This document shows positions 54,684-63,716 of a stretch of DNA of 64,000 bases, piece after piece. Below the pieces are notes generated by a model. The model worked only from the letters and a program-made list of their open reading frames with translations, did no database searches and was not told the origin of the DNA. Every line of letters begins with the position of its first letter. Position 1 is the stretch's first letter. The DNA is from Bacillus sp. Y1 (lineage in GTDB: Bacteria; Bacillota; Bacilli; Bacillales; Cytobacillaceae): assembly GCF_003586445.1 (NCBI RefSeq), contig NZ_CP030028.1, forward strand, positions 572,501 through 636,500, given 5' to 3'. Position numbers and translations under genes: made by a program.

Positions 54684-55402
54684 TTAAAGTAAGTAATCTA
54701 AAAAAATCATTTGGTACTAACGAAGTGCTTAAAAACATTAATGCTGAAATTAAACCTCAAGAAGTGGTCGTTGTAATCGGTCCTTCTGGTTCAGGAAAGT
54801 CGACGTTTCTTCGCTGTTTGAACTTGTTGGAATCGGTAACTGACGGTCATGTATATATTGAAGGTGTGGATCTTACAGATAAAAGCGTGAATATCAATAA
54901 AGTAAGACAGAATGTAGGAATGGTTTTTCAGCAATTTAACCTATTTCCACATAAAACAGTGATTGAAAATATTGTGATGGCTCCTGTGAAAGTGAAGAAG
55001 GTAGACGAAGAAGTGGCTCGTCAAAAGGGATTAGACCTTTTACGAAAAGTCGGTCTAGAGGATAAGGCTGATGCCTATCCGGATTCATTATCTGGAGGTC
55101 AAAAACAGCGTGTGGCGATTGCCAGAGCACTTGCCATGGAACCAAAAATCATGCTCTTTGATGAACCAACCTCTGCACTAGACCCAGAGATGGTCGGTGA
55201 GGTTCTAGAGGTTATGAAACAGCTAGCAAAAGAAGGTATGACCATGGTCGTTGTGACACATGAAATGGGGTTTGCAAGAGAAGTTGGCGATCGAGTCATC
55301 TTCATGGACGGCGGTTATATTGTGGAAGAAAATGTACCTGATGAGCTGTTTACTAATCCGCAGCAGGAACGAACAAAATCATTTTTAAGTAAGGTACTGT
55401 AA
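54680..55402 (+). CDS. Amino acid ABC transporter ATPase
   Basis: A 240-residue ATPase of the GlnQ/ArtR type: Walker A ([19 protein letters not shown]), Q-loop ([12 protein letters not shown]), signature ([15 protein letters not shown]), Walker B ([20 protein letters not shown]), H-loop ([14 protein letters not shown]). Its start overlaps the permease stop by 4 bases; a terminator follows directly. Confidence 0.93.
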   Translation: MIKVSNLKKSFGTNEVLKNINAEIKPQEVVVVIGPSGSGKSTFLRCLNLLESVTDGHVYIEGVDLTDKSVNINKVRQNVGMVFQQFNLFPHKTVIENIVMAPVKVKKVDEEVARQKGLDLLRKVGLEDKADAYPDSLSGGQKQRVAIARALAMEPKIMLFDEPTSALDPEMVGEVLEVMKQLAKEGMTMVVVTHEMGFAREVGDRVIFMDGGYIVEENVPDELFTNPQQERTKSFLSKVL

Positions 55403-55431
55403 AAGGATGTCCGATTTGGACATCCTTTTTT
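55403..55431 (+). terminator. Terminator of the amino acid ABC operon
   Basis: A perfect 10-bp stem (AAGGATGTCC at 55403-55412 with 55418-55427), then T. Confidence 0.92.
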
Positions 55432-55465
55432 GCATAATATGCTTTTACTTGAGACACAATAAGAA

Positions 55466-55550
55466 TGACTCGTAGCTCAAAGAACAGAGCAACCTCTCGT
55501 ATCCTTGATACGGGTAGCGTCATTTATGGGTTAAAGTCCCATCGAGTTGA
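55466..55550 (+). ncRNA. tRNA-like element, degenerate, function unknown
   Basis: Acceptor arms TGACTCG (55466-55472) and CGAGTTG (55543-55549) pair in all seven positions (two G-T). TA, then a D-type arm GCTC/GAGC (55475-55478, 55487-55490) with an 8-base loop. The T-type arm ATGGG/CCCAT (55526-55530, 55538-55542) has a 7-base loop TTAAAGT. In between is a strong hairpin CGTATC-CTT-GATACG. Deviations from a tRNA: six bases between D and anticodon stems, no U33, no GG in the D-loop, and A at position 56. A terminator hairpin follows at once. It may be a decayed tRNA or a tRNA mimic; chance folding is not excluded. No clear promoter. Confidence 0.35.
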
Positions 55551-55551
55551 A

Positions 55552-55582
55552 AACACAGGTTCAAATGGACCTGTGTTTTTTT
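55552..55582. terminator. Terminator downstream of the tRNA-like element
   Basis: A 12-bp stem (55552-55563 with 55566-55577, one G-T pair), then seven T on the plus strand. On the minus strand it may end the dehydrogenase transcript. Confidence 0.85.
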
Positions 55583-56528
55583 AATATCCCTTCACAAAAT
55601 CAACAACATTAATTGACGGCTTCTCACCATTTACATACTGTTGCAAGTTTGGCAAAAAGATATCTTTTACCACTCGACGGTCATAGTATTCAGTTGAACC
55701 CGAAGTATGAGGAGTGACGATCACATTTTCCATTTCCCATAAAGGACTGTTCTCAGGAAGCGGCTCGACCTCAAATACATCTATTCCGGCGCCTGCAATT
55801 TCTCCTGTTTGAAGTGCCTGAATAAGATCCTCCTCCACAACAATTTCTCCACGACCAATATTTACGAAAAAAGAACCTGGCTTCATTAGCTGAAATTGTT
55901 TCATAGAGAATAATGCTTTTGTATCCTTCGTTAAAGGGAGGGTAGATACGACATAATCGCATTGTGGAAGGACAGTATCAAGTTCCGTTGTTATGTACAT
56001 TTCATCCACATGATCCTCAGGCAAACGGGAGTTTCTTACTCCAAGTACCTTCATTCCAAACGCCTTAGCAATCTTAGCTGTTTCTTTACCAATTGCCCCA
56101 ACACCGATAATACCAATCGTTTTCCCATGGATCTCAAGCTTCAGTCCAGCATGATGCCATTTTTTTGAGGTCTGATTTCGGACATACTTATGAATATTCC
56201 GAGTAAGTGCAAGCATCAATCCGAAGATGGTTTCGGAAATTGGATAGGCATGGACACCATTCGCACTTGTAACAACAACTCCACGCTCATGAAGAATTTG
56301 CAGTGGTAAATTGTTCACACCAGCACTCCATGTTTGAACCCATTTTAGAGTGGAGGAGCTGCCTAAGAGGTCTGTTATATCCTTTTTCCATCCTAAAATA
56401 ATTTCTGCGTTATGAATATGTTCTTTGTAGATTTCTTTTCCAACAACGATTTCCCAGTCTGGTAAAACAGCTTGCATTTCGTTAACATATACTTGTTCCA
56501 GATTATGAGTAACGACAAGTTTTCTCAA
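55581..56528 (-). CDS. D-2-hydroxyacid dehydrogenase
   Basis: About 315 residues. NAD-binding Rossmann motif GIIGVGAIGKETAKIAKAFG; catalytic Arg in INIGRGEIV-type NIGRGEIVVEEDLI, Glu in FEVEPLPENSPLWE and His in VTPHTSGSTEYY. Reduces or oxidises a 2-hydroxy acid; substrate unknown. The TTG at 56528 is the best start, as AGGTG lies upstream; the 16-codon extension to 56576 has no ribosome binding site. Confidence 0.9.
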   Translation of the reverse strand: MRKLVVTHNLEQVYVNEMQAVLPDWEIVVGKEIYKEHIHNAEIILGWKKDITDLLGSSSTLKWVQTWSAGVNNLPLQILHERGVVVTSANGVHAYPISETIFGLMLALTRNIHKYVRNQTSKKWHHAGLKLEIHGKTIGIIGVGAIGKETAKIAKAFGMKVLGVRNSRLPEDHVDEMYITTELDTVLPQCDYVVSTLPLTKDTKALFSMKQFQLMKPGSFFVNIGRGEIVVEEDLIQALQTGEIAGAGIDVFEVEPLPENSPLWEMENVIVTPHTSGSTEYYDRRVVKDIFLPNLQQYVNGEKPSINVVDFVKGY

Positions 56529-56656
56529 AGTGTGGCACCTACTTTTTTGAAAATTTCGATATTCTAAATATAACATAAAAAAGTATTGACCCGTTAATCT
56601 GAGAAATATGATAAAGTAGTCTTTACATTCAAAAAGTCAGCAGTAAGGTGATAAAA

Positions 56657-57415
56657 GTGGAGAAAAAGCAAGTAGTGTACGACATTATGGAAGTATGTCT
56701 ATTAGCAGGGAAAATCATGCTCCAAAGCGGGGCTGAAACGTACCGGGTGGAGGATACGATGGAGAGAATCGCCCGTGCATTTGGGGTTAGAGAGGCCCAT
56801 TGTTTTGTTACACCAACAGGCATAATTTTTTCAATTGAAAGCACAGAGCCTACCAAAACAAAGCTTGTGCGTATAACAGAAAGAACAACAGATCTTCATA
56901 AAGTCGCATTGGTAAACGGAGTTTCCCGCCGGATAACGAGTGGAGAACTTGATATAGAAAAGGCCTTTCGTGCGTTAACAGAGGTAGAGGAATCCCAATT
57001 AACATATTCAACAACTATTCAAATCCTCGCAGCAGCAATTGCGAGTGGTTGCTTTTTAATTATGTTCAATGGAAGTTGGACAGACTTTCTGCCTGCATGT
57101 ATTACGGGTGGGATTGGATTTACAAGTGTGATGTACTTTCATAGAGTGGTTCCCATCAAGTTTTTTTCTGAGTTTATTGGTTCGATTATCATTGGCATGC
57201 TTTCATTTCTATTTATCCATCAGGGTATAGGTGTGGAGTTAGATAAAATTATTATCGGATCCGTGATGCCGCTCGTTCCGGGTTTGCTTTTAACCAATGC
57301 GGTTAGAGATTTAATGGCAGGTCACTTGGTTTCAGGTATATCTAAGGGGGCAGAAGCACTACTAACCGCTTTTGCCATCGGGTCAGGCATTGCTGTCGTA
57401 TTATCATTTCTTTAA
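56657..57415 (+). CDS. Threonine/serine exporter family protein, N-terminal (YjjP-like) subunit
   Basis: About 252 residues. The ThrE_2/DUF1212 pattern is visible: LLAGKIMLQSGAETYRVEDTMERIARAFG and VTPTGIIFSI, then about five helices ending ALLTAFAIGSGIAVVLSF. In ThrE of Corynebacterium both halves are one chain; here, as in E. coli YjjP/YjjB, they are split. The GTG at 56657 fits AAGGTGAT upstream. Substrate (threonine, serine or succinate) not decided. Confidence 0.85.
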   Translation: MEKKQVVYDIMEVCLLAGKIMLQSGAETYRVEDTMERIARAFGVREAHCFVTPTGIIFSIESTEPTKTKLVRITERTTDLHKVALVNGVSRRITSGELDIEKAFRALTEVEESQLTYSTTIQILAAAIASGCFLIMFNGSWTDFLPACITGGIGFTSVMYFHRVVPIKFFSEFIGSIIIGMLSFLFIHQGIGVELDKIIIGSVMPLVPGLLLTNAVRDLMAGHLVSGISKGAEALLTAFAIGSGIAVVLSFL

Positions 57416-57431
57416 AGGAGGTGCCCCGCCA

Positions 57432-57875
57432 ATGTACATTTTTCAACATCTGCTATTAAGTTTTTTGGCTGCCGCCGCTTTTGGTATTATTTTTAACGCT
57501 CCTAAAACCTCATTGATCCAATCAGGTTTTGTTGGCATGCTTGGTTGGATTATATATATTCTTTTTACGATGAATGGCGCTGATGCAGTGAATGCTACGT
57601 TAGTTGCCTCCTTCGTTATTGCCGTGGCCAGTCAGGTCTTTGCTAAGCTATATCGAACACCGATTATCATATTTATTGTTGCGGGAATCATCCCACTTGT
57701 TCCGGGTGGAATGGCATATGACGCCATGAGAAACTTTGTTGAAAATGACTATAATATTGCGTTAGCACTTGCTGCAAAAGCCTTCTTGATTTCAGGGGCG
57801 ATTGCTATGGGAATCGTTTTTTCCGAAGTGATTAACCAGCTTATTAGAAAGACGGCCATCATAAAAAAGAGCTAA
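57432..57875 (+). CDS. Threonine/serine exporter family protein, C-terminal (YjjB-like) subunit
   Basis: A 147-residue protein with four or five helices and GIIFNAPKTSLIQSGFVGMLGWIIYILF, GIIPLVPGGMAYDAMRNFVENDY, the ThrE C-terminal half (DUF3815). Partner of the preceding gene. ATG behind AAAGGAGGTG, 16 bases after the first gene. Confidence 0.87.
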   Translation: MYIFQHLLLSFLAAAAFGIIFNAPKTSLIQSGFVGMLGWIIYILFTMNGADAVNATLVASFVIAVASQVFAKLYRTPIIIFIVAGIIPLVPGGMAYDAMRNFVENDYNIALALAAKAFLISGAIAMGIVFSEVINQLIRKTAIIKKS

Positions 57876-57959
57876 TATTGATTCAAGGATTTGCCAAGTT
57901 GGAATCCGAATGTCCCCCTCTCTTTTTGATTACCCTATCAATAGGGGAGGTGTTAAAGA

Positions 57960-58118
57960 ATGGCACAGGACGTATTATGTGAAGTAAGTAATTGTGTGTA
58001 CAACGAAGCGGGGAAGAAATGTGGTGCAGAACAAATCTTCGTTGTAAGCCACCGCGGCAAGGAAGCGGATACCAGCCGTGAAACGGATTGTAAAACATTC
58101 GAACCTGAAGGACTATAA
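57960..58118 (+). CDS. DUF1540 small cysteine-rich protein
   Basis: A 52-residue protein, MAQDVLCEVSNCVYNEAGKK then CGAEQIFVVSHR and RETDCKTFEPEGL. The four Cys in C-x4-C-x8-C-x22-C style fit DUF1540, thought to bind a metal. ATG at 57960 behind GGGGAGGTG. Many DUF1540 genes belong to the sporulation or spore-coat set, though this is not shown here. Confidence 0.85.
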   Translation: MAQDVLCEVSNCVYNEAGKKCGAEQIFVVSHRGKEADTSRETDCKTFEPEGL

Positions 58119-58123
58119 GAACG

Positions 58124-58157
58124 AAAAAGACAGCGCGAGCGAGCGCTGTCTTTTTAT
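58124..58157 (+). terminator. Terminator of the DUF1540 gene
   Basis: AAAGACAGCGC and GCGCTGTCTTT arms around a short loop, then T. Confidence 0.9.
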
Positions 58158-58276
58158 ATGAGTAAAAAACAGAAGTTTCGGGATTTCTTTCCAAAGAAGC
58201 ATAATTCACCCACAGGTAACAAATGATATATAAAAGTGGAATGGAGTTAGTTTTTTTCGGATAAGGAGGAGTGCTG

Positions 58277-58507
58277 TTGGTAACCTTTTTATTTGCTTTA
58301 ATATTGCTAGCGTCTCTCGGAGTGATAACCATGTTTGATTTATATTTATATGAGGAGACGCTTCTAACAATTTTGGATCAGAATATTTTTTTTGAAAAAG
58401 GGACAAGTCAATGGATGTTATATGCGAATTTATTCGTCGGATTCATCTGGGGTATGGTTGTAGATTACCGATATAGGAAAAGTAAGAAATCAAGTAAATC
58501 GTCATGA
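58277..58507 (+). CDS. Small two-helix germinant receptor accessory (D-type) protein
   Basis: A 76-residue protein with two membrane helices (LFALILLASLGVITMFDLYLY and LYANLFVGFIWGMVVDY) and a basic Ser/Lys tail. It overlaps the start of the GerAB-type gene by 4 bases. Small two-helix D subunits next to germinant receptor operons (GerKD, GerUD) are known to modulate germination; this one fits by size, topology and place. TTG start behind AAGGAGGA. Confidence 0.8.
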   Translation: MVTFLFALILLASLGVITMFDLYLYEETLLTILDQNIFFEKGTSQWMLYANLFVGFIWGMVVDYRYRKSKKSSKSS

Positions 58508-59616
58508 AAAATATACTTGTCGAGAAGTTGTCCCTTTGGCAATTATTTATATTGATTTTTATTTTTGAAATCGGAAGTGCGGCTGTAGTAAGTACGGGGA
58601 ATGATGCAAAGCAGGATGCTTGGATTGCGATTGGATTAGCCATGGTCTTTGGGTTGGGGTTAGCCTTGATGTATTATTTTATGCTCTCAAGGTTACCGGG
58701 AAAAAATCTCTTTGAAATTTTCCAGTTTTGCTTTGGAAAGTGGGTAGGCAATTTATTCACTTTACTGTATATTTTTTACTTTCTTTATATTGCTTCCCGA
58801 GTTCTACGGGATTTTTGCGAACTGATTGTATCGTTTATTTTTGACGAGACTCCGATTGAGTTTATCGCAATAACCATGTTACTCGTGATTATGTATATGT
58901 TGTATTTAGGGCTTGAAGTAATGGGAAGAACAAGTGAGGTGTTCATGCCCTATTTCTTCTCTTTTATCATTATCATAGGTGTATCTGTTTTTATCTCGGG
59001 TGAAATGGAATTTGAAAATTTGTTTCCGGTTCTTGGTGATGGATTTAAACCGGTGATGAAGGCTGTTTTTCCACAGCTATTAACTTTTCCTTTTGGAGAA
59101 TTAATTGCTTTTACCATGATTATCCCGTACACATCGAAATTTAAAAAAGCAAAAAAAATAACCCTATTTTCTGTCATGGCAAGTGGAGTAATGCTCATTT
59201 ACAATGCTATCTTACAAATTACCACTCTTGGTGTAGAGGCGAGAGCAAGATCGAATTTCCCTCTTCTATCGTCGGCTCGGGAAATATCCTTATTAGAGTT
59301 TATCGAACGGGTCGATCTCATCGTTGTTTTCATCGTCATGTTTGGAATTATTGTTAAAGTAAGTGTGTTTTTCTATGGAGCATTAAAAGGATTAGAGCTC
59401 ATAAGCAATCGACCTTATCGGATGTACGTGGTACCGATTGGAACGGTTATTGCGTTTATCTCAGTGAAAATTAGTGATAATTTTGCTGAACATATTGAAG
59501 AAGGTCTAATCGTCGTTCCGTTGTTTATGCATATCCCGTTTCAATTGATTTTTCCGCTGATGGTCCTACCAGTTCTCCTATGGAAGACGAGAAAGAGCAA
59601 GGAGGGAAGTAAATGA
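58504..59616 (+). CDS. Spore germinant receptor B subunit (GerAB family)
   Basis: A 370-residue APC-fold membrane protein with ten helices. Opening EKLSLWQLFILIFIFEIGSAAVVSTGNDAKQDAWIAIGLAMVFGLGL and DRVD-like ERVDLIVVFIVMFG are family landmarks. The B subunit binds the germinant. Overlaps the neighbouring genes by 4 bases each way. Confidence 0.93.
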   Translation: MKNILVEKLSLWQLFILIFIFEIGSAAVVSTGNDAKQDAWIAIGLAMVFGLGLALMYYFMLSRLPGKNLFEIFQFCFGKWVGNLFTLLYIFYFLYIASRVLRDFCELIVSFIFDETPIEFIAITMLLVIMYMLYLGLEVMGRTSEVFMPYFFSFIIIIGVSVFISGEMEFENLFPVLGDGFKPVMKAVFPQLLTFPFGELIAFTMIIPYTSKFKKAKKITLFSVMASGVMLIYNAILQITTLGVEARARSNFPLLSSAREISLLEFIERVDLIVVFIVMFGIIVKVSVFFYGALKGLELISNRPYRMYVVPIGTVIAFISVKISDNFAEHIEEGLIVVPLFMHIPFQLIFPLMVLPVLLWKTRKSKEGSK

Positions 59617-61202
59617 GCTTGTTCAGTTCATTGTTTTCAAGAAAAAAGAATAAGAACAGTGGAAAACCAACAGAGGAAGAGCTTTTTGAACAGCAGGAAG
59701 TTCCAAAGCAATATTACCGCCAAGTGGATAGGAATAAGAAGCTTCTAGAAGAATTATTCAAAGGAACATTTGATTTTAAATGTGAACCCATTAAAATTGG
59801 CGGTATTAAAGCCTATATAACCTATCTAAGCACTATGACTGATAAAAATGAACTGTCTAATCGTGTAATTCAAGTGGCAACCAATCACCCTACTGATCAA
59901 TCATTCAGTAATATGATTGAAATGAGAGAGCTCTATTTTCCTTCGGTTGACTTTAAAGTGGCGGAGAACTTTCATCAAGTGGTATGGGCGATATTAAACG
60001 GGGAAGCCGTCATTATGGTGGATGGATACTCTGAAGCCCTTTCATTAGGGATTGGATTGCCAGAGCAACGCGCTATTTCAGAACCTAGCACTCAGACAAT
60101 CATTCGAGGACCGAAAGACGGTTTCGTAGAAGGATTGCCGGTAAATCTCCTTTTAGTCCGAAAGCGTCTGAAAAATCCTCGCCTTAAGTTTGAAATTTTT
60201 CAAATGGGGAGGGATTCAAAAACCAATGTGGCACTTGGGTATATTAATGACATTGCCAATGAAGATCTCTTAAGAGAAGTAAGAAAACGATTGAATCAGA
60301 TCGATGTAGGTGCCTTACTGGATTCAGGAAATGTCGAAGAATTCATTGTCGATAAGACCCTTACTCCCTTTCCCCTCGTGTATAACACGGAACGGCCTGA
60401 TAGCATTTGCGGGCACTTATTAGAGGGGAAAATGGCGATATTTGTAGATGGGAGCCCCTTTGTATTAACGGTACCCACCCTATTTGTTGATTTTTTTCAG
60501 GCATCAGAGGATTATTATCAGCCATTTATTATGTCAAGCTTTGTTAGACTCGTTAGATATTCGTCTTTCATGATTGCCCTTTTATTTCCATCTCTATATG
60601 TTGCTATTTCCACCTATCACCATGAACTTATGCCGACACAGCTATTGATCAGTGTTCAAGCACAACGGGAGGGTGTACCATTCCCTGCTGTTATTGAAAT
60701 CATAATTATGGAGCTTTCCTTCGAAGTGTTGAGAGAAGCTGGCGTACGGATGCCAAGGGTGGTTGGACAGACGGTCTCGATTGTTGGGGCACTCGTTATA
60801 GGACAAGCGGCAGTAGAAGCGGGTCTCGTGTCGAATGTTCTCGTTATTGTAGTCGCTTTTACCGCCATTGCGAGCTTTGTGTCTCCTATCTATAGTTTTT
60901 CCATTGCGACGCGATTACTCCGTTTTGTTGTTATATTTAGCTCGGCCTTTATGGGTTTATATGGGGTTCTGCTATTTTTAATCGTCATGGTTATTCATTT
61001 AGTTAGTCTGCGGTCCTTCGGCATCCCCTATTTGGCACCGGTGGCACCGTTTCAACCAAGAAATCAGGATGATGTATTTGTTCGCGTTCCGATATGGTTA
61101 AACAAAAATCGACCTTCGTATTTATATCCTAAATCCCCAGTCACAAGTGAAGAAAATAACCAGCCAAGTCCACCAGAACAGCCATTAGGAGGACAAAAAT
61201 GA
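59613..61202 (+). CDS. Spore germinant receptor A subunit (GerAA family)
   Basis: A 529-residue GerA-type subunit. A large soluble N-terminal domain (about 1-285) with LLDSGNVEEFIVDKTLTPFPLVYNTERPDSICGHLLEGKMAIFVDGSPFVLTVPTLF is followed by four or five helices (PFIMSSFVRLVRYSSFMIALLFPSLYVAISTYH, GQTVSIVGALVIGQAAVEAGLVSN). Forms a channel-like oligomer in the spore inner membrane. Product ends in a Pro-rich tail. Confidence 0.95.
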   Translation: MSLFSSLFSRKKNKNSGKPTEEELFEQQEVPKQYYRQVDRNKKLLEELFKGTFDFKCEPIKIGGIKAYITYLSTMTDKNELSNRVIQVATNHPTDQSFSNMIEMRELYFPSVDFKVAENFHQVVWAILNGEAVIMVDGYSEALSLGIGLPEQRAISEPSTQTIIRGPKDGFVEGLPVNLLLVRKRLKNPRLKFEIFQMGRDSKTNVALGYINDIANEDLLREVRKRLNQIDVGALLDSGNVEEFIVDKTLTPFPLVYNTERPDSICGHLLEGKMAIFVDGSPFVLTVPTLFVDFFQASEDYYQPFIMSSFVRLVRYSSFMIALLFPSLYVAISTYHHELMPTQLLISVQAQREGVPFPAVIEIIIMELSFEVLREAGVRMPRVVGQTVSIVGALVIGQAAVEAGLVSNVLVIVVAFTAIASFVSPIYSFSIATRLLRFVVIFSSAFMGLYGVLLFLIVMVIHLVSLRSFGIPYLAPVAPFQPRNQDDVFVRVPIWLNKNRPSYLYPKSPVTSEENNQPSPPEQPLGGQK

Positions 61203-62416
61203 AACTTCGAAATGCTTGGGTGATTGTAGGATGCGTAGTTTTTCTCGCTGGCTGTTGGGATCGAATTGAGTTAAATGACGTGTCGATTGTTACAGGGCTG
61301 GCAGTTGATAAGGGGGAGAAATCTAAATACCGATTAACCATGGAAGTTGTAAATGCAAGTCAATTTTCAAAAAATCAGATGGGGGGAGAAGCAGCTCCGG
61401 CGCTTACCTATTCTCTTGAAGGACAGACCATTTCTGAGATTATTCATAAAGTAAATATAGGACTAACAAGACGATTGATTTTTTCTCATACGAGGGTGTT
61501 ATATATAAGCGAAGATGTTGCTAAAGCAGGAATTATAGAGTTTCTGGATTATCTAGATCGTAGCGGTCAATTTCGAAATGACTTTAACATCATGGTGACA
61601 AAAGGTGAAAAGGCGGAAGCTTTTGCAAAAGTGACGTATCCTGTCCAAAAGGTCCCTTCTTTAAAAATACACAATCAAACAAAATCCTTTAATGAGGAGT
61701 GGGGGGGAGACCCAGGGGTTAGACTGACAGATTTTATTTCTGCACTAACATCTAAGGGACGCAATCCTGTGTCAGCTACATTGATTATTACCGGGGATCC
61801 CAAAAAGGGAGAAAGCTCTGAAAATAATTTAAAGACAAGTGTGGATACCCTTGTAGAAATGGACGGGATGGCTGTCTTTAAAGATGACCGATTAATTGGA
61901 TATTTAAGTGTGGATGAAACAAGAAATTACTATTGGACTCAAGAGCTTAAAACAACCAATATGAGTATACCCTGTTCGGACGAGGAAGATAAATCTGAGG
62001 ATGGGGGCTATATTGCTGTAACAGTGGTTGAAACTTATACTAAATTAAAAGTTGATTACGTGAATGGAAAGCCTAAATTAAAGGTGAAGATCAATGGTGA
62101 AACAAGAATTGAAGCCACTCAATGTATGAAAGATATCACCAAGATTAAAACATACGGTGATTATGAAAAGAAAATCAATCGTTATGTGGCCAATGATATA
62201 CAGGGAACCATCAAGAAAGTTCAAACAGAGTTTGGTGTCGATATTTTTGGTTTTGGAGATGCCTTTAATCGACAACATCATAAAGAGTATAAAAAGGTTG
62301 AAAATAACTGGGATGAAGTATTCGCGCAGGCTGATGTAGAAGTAGATATCAATCTTCATTTAAGAAGATCTGGAGTTAGAGGGAAAACCTTTATTACAGA
62401 AATTCCAAGAGAATAG
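61199..62416 (+). CDS. Spore germinant receptor C subunit lipoprotein (GerAC family)
   Basis: A 405-residue lipoprotein with lipobox LAGC (Cys19) and the start CWDRIELNDVSIVTGLAVDKGE, then the three-domain GerAC layout ending ADVEVDINLHLRRSGV. It sits on the outer face of the spore inner membrane. Operon order D-B-A-C differs from the A-B-C order of B. subtilis gerA. Confidence 0.94.
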   Translation: MKLRNAWVIVGCVVFLAGCWDRIELNDVSIVTGLAVDKGEKSKYRLTMEVVNASQFSKNQMGGEAAPALTYSLEGQTISEIIHKVNIGLTRRLIFSHTRVLYISEDVAKAGIIEFLDYLDRSGQFRNDFNIMVTKGEKAEAFAKVTYPVQKVPSLKIHNQTKSFNEEWGGDPGVRLTDFISALTSKGRNPVSATLIITGDPKKGESSENNLKTSVDTLVEMDGMAVFKDDRLIGYLSVDETRNYYWTQELKTTNMSIPCSDEEDKSEDGGYIAVTVVETYTKLKVDYVNGKPKLKVKINGETRIEATQCMKDITKIKTYGDYEKKINRYVANDIQGTIKKVQTEFGVDIFGFGDAFNRQHHKEYKKVENNWDEVFAQADVEVDINLHLRRSGVRGKTFITEIPRE

Positions 62417-62501
62417 ACATTGTGGGGTCTTTCAGCTAGTATTTATATAGGTTTATAAAGAGCGAGCTGAAATAGATCAGCTTTGATTAAAGGAGAAGCA
62501 T

Positions 62502-63644
62502 ATGAGTACGACAATTGTAAACGAGCTACAGCCATTTATACAAGATGTATGGACAAAAGAAGGATTTAAGGAGTTAACGAGTGTTCAGACAAAAGCCGTT
62601 CCTTTTATCGTAGAAGGGAAAGATGTGATAGCGGAGTCGCCAACAGGAACAGGAAAAACACTAGCGTATCTCCTACCGGTATTAAATAAAATTGATTCGG
62701 AGAAACGAACGATTCAAGCAGTCATTCTGGCTTCCTCGCAGGAGTTAGTCATGCAAATCCTTTCTGAGATCCAAAAATGGACTGAAGGAAGCGGAATTCG
62801 TTCAGCCTCTTTTATTGGAGGGGCAAATGTTAAGCGCCAGCTCGAGAAGCTAAAAAAACAGCCCCATATTATTGCTGGAACCCCTGGACGGATGATGGAA
62901 CTGATCGCACAAAAGAAAATCAAAATGCATGAAGTAAAAACGATTGTCCTTGATGAAGGTGACCAGCTTTTAACAAAAGAGCATTTACAGACAGTGAAAA
63001 GTATTGTAAAGTCCTCTCAGGCCGATCGCCAAGTGGTCTTATTTTCAGCAACTTTACCGGAGCATGCCGTGACGTTAGCAAAGGAATTAACGAAGGATGC
63101 TGAGGTTATTAAAGTGACGAAAGATGAGACGATTGAGTCTGGTAGGGTTGATCATGTGTATTTTGCAGCAGAACAACGCGATAAAATCAAGCTGCTTGAA
63201 AAAATCTCACGCTTGGAAGAGGTAAGTGTCCTCGTATTCATTAAAGATATCGGAAACTTAAATGTAGTATCAGAAAAGCTTGACTTCCAAAATGTAAAAG
63301 CATCTGTTTTACATAGTGATTTAAACAAGGACAAACGTAAAAATGCTTTGAAGGATTTTCGAACGGGCAAGGTGAATATGCTGCTTGCAACGGATGTAGC
63401 AGCGAGAGGGTTAGACATAAAAGGCATCACACATGTGGTTCATTATGATTTCCCTAGAGATATAGAGCAATATGTGCACCGATCAGGACGTACGGGAAGA
63501 TTTGGGGCAGATGGTACGGTCATTTCTTTAGTAAATGAACGTGAGGAAAGAGATTTAAAGAGATTTTCACGAGAGTTAAAAAAGGATGTTGTAAAAAAGG
63601 TGTTTTTTAAAGGCCAAATGGTTGATGCGAATTCTAGAAAGTAA
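62502..63644 (+). CDS. DEAD-box RNA helicase, YfmL-like
   Basis: A 380-residue two-domain helicase: Q-motif region (FKELTSVQTKAVPFIVEGKDVI), motif I (AESPTGTGKTLAYLLP), Ia-Ib (TPGRMMEL), II as DEGD (VLDEGDQLL), III (FSATLP), IV, V (LLATDVAARGLDIKG) and VI (YVHRSGRTGR). The DEGD variant and compact length match B. subtilis YfmL, linked to ribosome assembly. ATG behind AAAGGAGAAG. Confidence 0.92.
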   Translation: MSTTIVNELQPFIQDVWTKEGFKELTSVQTKAVPFIVEGKDVIAESPTGTGKTLAYLLPVLNKIDSEKRTIQAVILASSQELVMQILSEIQKWTEGSGIRSASFIGGANVKRQLEKLKKQPHIIAGTPGRMMELIAQKKIKMHEVKTIVLDEGDQLLTKEHLQTVKSIVKSSQADRQVVLFSATLPEHAVTLAKELTKDAEVIKVTKDETIESGRVDHVYFAAEQRDKIKLLEKISRLEEVSVLVFIKDIGNLNVVSEKLDFQNVKASVLHSDLNKDKRKNALKDFRTGKVNMLLATDVAARGLDIKGITHVVHYDFPRDIEQYVHRSGRTGRFGADGTVISLVNEREERDLKRFSRELKKDVVKKVFFKGQMVDANSRK

Positions 63645-63648
63645 GTTC

Positions 63649-63679
63649 CAAGGAGTGGGAGAGATTCCCACTCCTTGTT
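63649..63679 (+). terminator. Terminator of the helicase gene
   Basis: AAGGAGTGGGA and TCCCACTCCTT arms around a 5-base loop. Confidence 0.9.
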
Positions 63680-63716
63680 GTATAATAAAGGTATATTTTA
63701 AAAAGGGGTTGGAGGA

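Noticed and set aside
55502..55508. Functional tRNA-Lys with anticodon CTT from the loop TCCTTGA.
   Set aside because: Position 33 is C, the D-loop lacks GG and the linker to the anticodon stem is too long; not a normal tRNA.
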